In this document: piece after piece, positions 58,101 to 64,000 of the stretch
Position numbering within the stretch: position 1 is the first letter of the stretch
Layout of the letters: each line of letters opens with the position of its first letter
DNA from: Hofstenia miamia
Taxonomy: Eukaryota; Xenacoelomorpha; Acoela
Length of the DNA stretch: 64,000 nucleotides
Assembly: GCA_004352715.1 (NCBI GenBank)
Contig: SCFE01000106.1
Coordinates: 1,038,205-1,102,204 of the forward strand
Direction: 5' to 3'
Made by a program: the position numbers and the translations under genes
Notes under the pieces: model-generated
What the model saw: only the letters and a program-made list of their open reading frames with translations
The model's database searches: none
Told to the model about the DNA's origin: nothing

Positions 58101-61100
58101 AATAAGAAATCTGTTAAACAAATCGGTTAAATAAATATATTCTAGTTTCTGTTATATTAATTTGTTATATTTAATAATATGGTCAATACTAGATTTGACC
58201 TATTTGGCATATTTCAATATTTATATCCAGTTATTCAAGCTTTAGCTTATTTATCTAGAGTTTAATTTATTCTAAATTAATTTCACTTTGTACTTCAGTC
58301 TACTTGTAAAAAATATTTTTGAATTTTCTGCCTTTCTTACTAATATAAAATAAAAAATGTGAAACATTTCAGTAAATTTCATTTTACACGTAACGTAAGA
58401 CACGTAAAACACAATTTATCATTAATTCATACAATATAAAGCTAGCTTAATAAAATCTGTTTTAAATTGATTAACCTGACAGATGAAACAAAAACATAGT
58501 AATTGAATTTGTTTATAAGAAAGGCATTTGATGCAAAAAAATTCTTACAAAATTACTTATAAAAATTGGTACATATGTTTTAATGAATGAGAATTCCCTG
58601 AGTAAAAGGATTTTAAAATATTTATAAAAATGATAATGTAAAAGTTTTTATTGAAGGAAATTGGAAATCAAGGAAATTGGAAAATGCGTAAAACTGTTGT
58701 TTAAATATTTATGTGAGATCCTCTTAAGAAAGCAGATGTAGCTCCGCATACAACGCTCAATCCGATATTTAGTAAAGATTTTCTAAGGAGAAACATGCAT
58801 TGTTTTGCCATTTATGTAATAAATATCAGTATGAGAAACTATGTTACAGTAAAAAATATAGCTGATTAAAATTATCTGTAAATTTTCAAAAAACTCAGAA
58901 TTACGAGAAACATGTATATAAATGTATATATAAATCTTGAATTTAAGCTTTGTAAATACACTTTATCAAACTAATGAACTAAATAAAATTTTACATCTAA
59001 TGCATTGAATGCATAATTCAGAGGCATTGGCAAAATATGTCAAAAAATGTTTCAGTACAAAATAATGATGGGAAGCGTTGCGCACTTTTTAAATAAGTAA
59101 ATAATTACATAAATATTAATCCTATATAAATCCAATGATAGTACTAGGGAAACCAAATATTATGGTTGTTTTGAGTCAGCCACATTTTATTATAAAATAA
59201 TATTTGTACAAGCAAAAAATCAATAATAGTTATTTTAAAAGTTTACTTTATTGAAAATAGAGATTTATGATTAATTAATGAATGTTCACGCAATCAACGT
59301 TAACTTGTATATTAAATAAAAAAGATTCTTCTCAAGTTTAGACCAGTGAACAACTATCCCCTTGAACTTTGCTTCTGCAATAGAAAGCATACTTAATAAT
59401 ATCAATGCAGTCCGCTTATGAGATTCCGGCCAAAATTTTGATTAGTAGTCTCTAGAATTTCAATTTAAATATTTGCAGGATATTATATTCTGACTGCAGG
59501 GATTAACTGAAATGCTATTTCCGATTGATGGCAGATTAAATCTAAAAGTTAATTATATTAAGATATTTATATTCAACTTTTCAGAAAGAAGACAAATTAA
59601 GTTCTGCATTTGTGTAATCATATATTCAATTTCAAATATTAAAATTCAAAATTAGTGGAAGTACAAAATTAACTCAAAAATTTTTTAATTGAGCTGGCAT
59701 ATCGTTTCATCTCAATTTTAAGCATTTTCCTTAATCAAAAGTGCATTAAATATGAAAGGTTAGGAGCATTCTGACGCTATTGCCCGAAAAAGGGGCGTTG
59801 GTCAGAAAGGCTACTTGAAATTTTGTAATGGAATCTGTATATTAAGGACATCCAGAGCAATAAGGCGCAGATTCAATACAGTAGTGTAAAAATTCGATAA
59901 GTTTACTTTAAACCCTAAATACGTCTTCGTAGAATTTAAGAAATGAATAGAAAAGTATATTAATCGACATGCAATTTTTGCTCTGTGCATTTATCGGTGC
60001 TGTATTGTAAATTTAATATGTAATGACAATGAAATTGTCTACAAAACGAAAGAACGAAAACTTTTTACAACTTATTTTATAATTTCAATATTTTACGAAT
60101 GCAATAGCATTCGAAGTGCGTATATTTGTATTATATATAAATTTAGATGTGTATTTGTCTGAGAAACTATTTCTAGTTGAAAGTTGTCTCATCAAAGTAA
60201 TTTATATTCGAAATTTATATATAAATGAGTGTTATATGCTATGAAAAGAGATGTATTTTGAGATTATTTTTAATACCTTGAAATCCACTCATTAAATTTA
60301 TATATGTTTCATTGGTAGTTTCGTATTGAAAACAAATTAATAACGTAATATTTAGTTAATATACAGCTTAGGATATATATATATATATATAAATTATTGG
60401 TGCTTCTGTCATTGAAGAAATACGTTCAGGCATTGGTGTAATAAACCTTTATTTTAGTTAATCACGATCTACATGCCCGGAGTTGAAATTGATGTCTTTT
60501 ATGCAACTTTCCGATTACCTTAATCAGCCCTGAAAGTTTTAAATTTGTTTAGTTTCATGAGAAATTTTTAAGTGTCTATAACATGCGAACTAATAAATAT
60601 GTCAGCAAGGCAGAGGTTTGTCTCGTCTTAAATTTTTGTTCTTAAACTGTTTTTTCTCATGCTTACAAAAACTAACTAATTTGAAAAAATTCTATGGCTA
60701 TTTTCAGGGGTCTCTTAAGCTACCTTTAGCACAAATGTCTCGATTTTATAATTTCACAATAAAAATAAGTTATATTGAAAAATGCTTATTTATTAAATTA
60801 TAAATTGTTTGAGGTTTTTATTTTTATTTTGGTGCTGTTGACCACTAATTGAAGCAAGTACTAAATGTGACAAAAAAATTTAAAAATTTTTTTTTTCACA
60901 TTCACTATTTATAGTGATTAATTCTCCTAGGCAATAGCTGACAGCAGCCTATTAAATTATCGTTTGAATCCTGCAACTGCGAAAAGACATCATGAAACGA
61001 GTTTGCAGAATAATTGATCATCGACATCAATAGACATTAAACGCATGTCGAAAAAGAGTATTTCAAAGGCGTCTGCCATATTTGTCGAATAGCTTGGAAA

Positions 61101-63464
61101 TTCTCTCTCTATCAGAACATCTTTATTTCCTTCATTGTGTCAAAAAGCCATTATGCTAGCATATCAATTCTATCCAAAATCAGTCATTTAAAAGACATAA
61201 TTGCGCACTTTCTTCTTTAAAAAAGTCAATAAAATTTGTCGCTTAGACTAATTTCATCATTTATTCTATTAGTTAAACAAACAAAAAAATTTAAAGCAAT
61301 AGTCCAAAGATTTTAAGGGTTTTAAAAGACCACATTAAGGAAATATTTCAGATTAACTTATTGGAGGTAATATATTAATGTATAGATTTGGAGTCAAGTG
61401 CTTGCCATTGTTGATATTACTCATGCTGTGCTTATAAAAAATACATCCAGCAATTTTTTGAGAAATTTCAAATTTATTCAAAGGGATCCTTTTATTTTAA
61501 TACAATAAATAAATTCGAAGAGATGATACCGAGGTCATTGTGTTGGTTTATATAAACTAAACAAGTAAAGTTTGAATAATATTTTCATACCAATTCAAAA
61601 AGGTTTCAGAAGCATTCAGTTGATAATGTATTAAGCACATTCCTTGTAAAAGACTTAAACAAAGAAATTTTAACTTAAATTTCGCAAAAAATTTGTCATC
61701 TGATAAATGTTTAATATTATTGTAAACTTTCAACCAAACTATTAGCTCTGTGGATGAAATTTTCATGTTTGTTAAATTTAGAGAAACTTTACAACATCAA
61801 TCATTTTCTGACATTTAATTTGAAAAAATTATAAAAAAAATCCATAAGTGTTGTTATTTTCAATATATAGACCATGGCATCATGTCTAGAACTACCATTG
61901 AGGTAAAAAACATTAAAACATTTTCTACTATAATTGATTCGGTAAACTTAGAGATTGACAAAATAATGCTATTTTTATGTTTATTAATGTTTGCAATCTC
62001 TGCTGTATTGATCTTTTAAATTCTATTTTAATAAAAATTAGATATTAAATTTTAGTCAAAAATTAATATAGAGAGAGAGTTTCTTAGCAAAATCATAAGC
62101 ATTTATTAAAATCAACATTCTTTAATATAATATTTAGAATGGTCGAATAAATTAGCTTAATTAACACAATTCCTAGACATGGTAACTTCTCAAAATTAAA
62201 GAACTAGTATAAGCGTTATAATTCAGACAATCTTTAGAATTTTGGACTATTTATCTTAAATCAACTTGGACTGGCAGTTGGAATTAATAGCTTTTCTATT
62301 GACTGGCTCTGCGATTTGATCGCCTATACATGCAAACATGTCTATTTTTGTTTTGGTAAATATAACTAAAAACGATAACTCTGAGTTTTCATATAATTCT
62401 TAAATGACTACATATTTGACTGTACATTTTTTTGAAACTTATCACATGACGAACCCTTTCCTTATCAGTCTCCACTTATCACTTTCTTCGAAATTGTTGT
62501 TTTTGGGCTTTTACAAGACCTTCTAGCATGATAACCACTATGCACTTAATATTTTCAGCTGCCAAAGTTGTTAATTATAAAAATTTGATATGTGGTTAAA
62601 ATTAAACTAATTAACATCAACTTTCGATATCTTATAGAAGCAAGTGTAGACTATATTAATAATTTTCTTAATAAAACTTTGTCAATAAGCATGTGCAAAA
62701 TTAGTTTGAACAATTTGTTTGTAACCAATGCGTGTACGACATAAAACGCGGTTAAGTATTTTAATGCCTTTGATAAAGTTTCAAATTTACTATTATGTTG
62801 TAAAACAAAGTTTGAACTAAGCACAAATATATTCTTGATCTTGTAAAAGAAATACGTTTTCGTAAATTGTGTGACATGCTGTAAATGTTAAACAAAAAGC
62901 AATTGAATTTTTCACATAAAGTTATGTTAAAATATATCTATTTATTATTGAGATAAAATTTGCTATTTATTTAAATGGCAATAAAAGTTAAATTCAGACG
63001 GGCAATTAATTGTTTTTATTCCGCTTAAGGAGATTTTGAAAACATTGGACAATTAATTGTTACATTTTTCTCAAACAATATAATTATAATTTTACCCAAA
63101 TATATGGTTAATCTTCTTTCTACAACAGGGAAAATTATTGCTGCCTAAAAGTACAGAAATTCTTTGTCAAATTCTGCGCTCTCATCCTTCTAACTAGAAA
63201 TTCAAAATCTATCTAAAATGTAAATATTAAAATAGCAAGGTCTCTTTGATTTGATAATTAGTATTTTTAAAAATTTATCTAGTGATGTACTTTCTTACGG
63301 ACAGTTAACGAAAGAAAACTTTTTGATATGTATACAAAAATTCAGAAAAGACAATTAATGATTGCATGGAAAATCTTCAGAGCTGTAAATATATTTACTG
63401 ATATTATTGATGTTAGCTTGAATCCATATCAAGTCATTGTAAGTAGGTTCTGTGAATATGTATA

Positions 63465-63466
<2 letters not shown>
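55128..63466. other. Long AT-rich stretch without recognised genes
   Basis: Contains (TA)n tracts at about 55957, 56421 and 60374 and a GC-rich spot at 57140-57185 (GGTGGCACAGTGTTAGGCGG), which resembles the A-box half of a tRNA-derived SINE. A short minus-strand frame near 55285 (QVFTVLEFKDDETHP before a GTAAGC donor) could be a tiny exon. Open frames at 55671, 56015, 60618 and 61557 show no domains. Confidence 0.35.

Positions 63467-63498
<32 letters not shown>
63467..63498. repeat. (TA)n microsatellite
   Basis: TA tract close to the 3' end of the right-edge Penelope-like element. Confidence 0.9.
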
Positions 63499-63501
<3 letters not shown>

Positions 63502-63540
63502 AGAGATATGCTATATAAATTCATTTAATCTATAGGCACT

Positions 63541-63581
63541 TATTGATGCATTTCAACCACTTATGGATCATCGTCAGAATA
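63541..63581 (-). ncRNA. Second hammerhead ribozyme motif of a Penelope-like element
   Basis: The minus strand shows CUGACGA (63577-63571), a stem GAUC/GGUU with a 7-nt loop, GAAA (63554-63551), a 2-bp helix III (A-U, U-A) and the cleavage-site triplet AUC (C at 63545). Helix I strands UAUU (63581-63578) and AAUA (63544-63541) pair. Compared with the copy at 10752-10794, helix III has C-G changed to U-A and helix II has G-C changed to G-U and U-A changed to U-G, so pairing is kept while sequence differs. Confidence 0.7.
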
Positions 63582-63655
63582 TAATATTGCGGCAAAATAA
63601 AACTTTACAAAAATAATACACTAAATAATTAAAAAATCATCTATACATGCATTAA

Positions 63656-64000
63656 CTAAAATAAATAAGTTCTTTTGATGTAATTAACGTGCTTGTTAAA
63701 AATATAATTATGATCTTCTTTCTTTAGTATAATTGCTTCTGCTATTTTGGTGTTCTTTGTTCTTATCATGATGTCAAAATTATTTTCTTTAAGTTCGTGA
63801 GGATGTTAATAGATTTCTGTGTTTAAATGTCCACTTAGATGTTCTTTTATTCTCTTTCCGAATTGTCGAACTGTTTCACCACTGTACAATATATTGCAAT
63901 TGTCACATTTATATCAATAGACAAATGATGAATCAAGTTCTTTTGAAATTATATCTTTATTCTTAAATATATACTCTGTTTTGTATGATTCAAATATTGG
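63656..64000 (-). pseudogene. Penelope-like element, GIY-YIG domain (runs off the right edge)
   Basis: The minus strand entering from the edge reads SSFVY, a TGA, YKCDNCNILYSGETVRQFGK, RIKEHLSGHLNTEIY, a TAA, HPHELKENNFDIMIRTKNTK and IAEAIILKK, ending TAG at 63658-63656. This is the GIY-YIG endonuclease tail of a Penelope-like element, the same family as 10909-11053. Two in-frame stops show it is not functional as it stands. The reverse transcriptase part would lie outside the window. Confidence 0.75.

Overview
The window is AT-rich (about 70% or more by eye) nuclear DNA from an invertebrate animal, in a draft assembly with several N gaps. It shows GT-AG introns, a conserved metazoan gene (TTC5), dense (TA)n microsatellites and many eukaryotic transposable elements (TEs): P/THAP, Tc1/mariner, hAT, Penelope-like, LINE and Ty3/gypsy. 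A cnidarian such as Hydra would fit the composition and TE mix, but the species cannot be fixed from the sequence. There is no prokaryotic signal, rRNA, intact tRNA or CRISPR.

Layout. 1-6.8 kb: a possible gene end at the left edge, a minisatellite, a GIY-YIG Penelope-like fragment, a well-supported last exon on the minus strand (3974-4276) and a decayed LINE reverse transcriptase. 6.85-9.78 kb: a nearly complete P-element-like (THAP) transposon with 57-bp terminal inverted repeats. 9.98-13.24 kb: TTC5 on the minus strand in two exons; its intron holds a truncated Penelope-like element with a hammerhead-ribozyme motif and a 5'-truncated Tc1-type transposon with an open transposase. 15-19 kb: LINE and Tc1-like remnants. 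21.8-23.2 kb: a strong unidentified internal exon on the minus strand. 24-25 kb: a decayed hAT. 28.5-32.1 kb: Tc1-like remnants and a decayed TE-type gene of unclear class. 34.4-40.5 kb: a decayed Ty3/gypsy retrotransposon on the minus strand with diverged LTRs and almost no CpG. 44-51.4 kb: a tRNA-like SINE fragment, a minisatellite, a retroelement ORF1 and a broken Tc1. 51.5-55.1 kb: a set of plus-strand exon candidates with compatible phases. 55-63.5 kb: almost nothing recognisable. The right edge has a second Penelope-like end with its own hammerhead motif.

Only TTC5 is a host gene I can name. The exons at 3974-4276 and 22984-23238 look like real host exons of unknown genes. Everything else of recognisable coding type is TE-derived, and most of it carries stops or frameshifts. 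Several short N gaps are flanked by near-identical sequence on both sides, so those duplications are probably assembly artefacts. The most interesting items are the two hammerhead motifs, which show pair-preserving substitutions, the near-intact P-type element, the CpG-free gypsy copy, and the decayed gene family at 30-32 kb.
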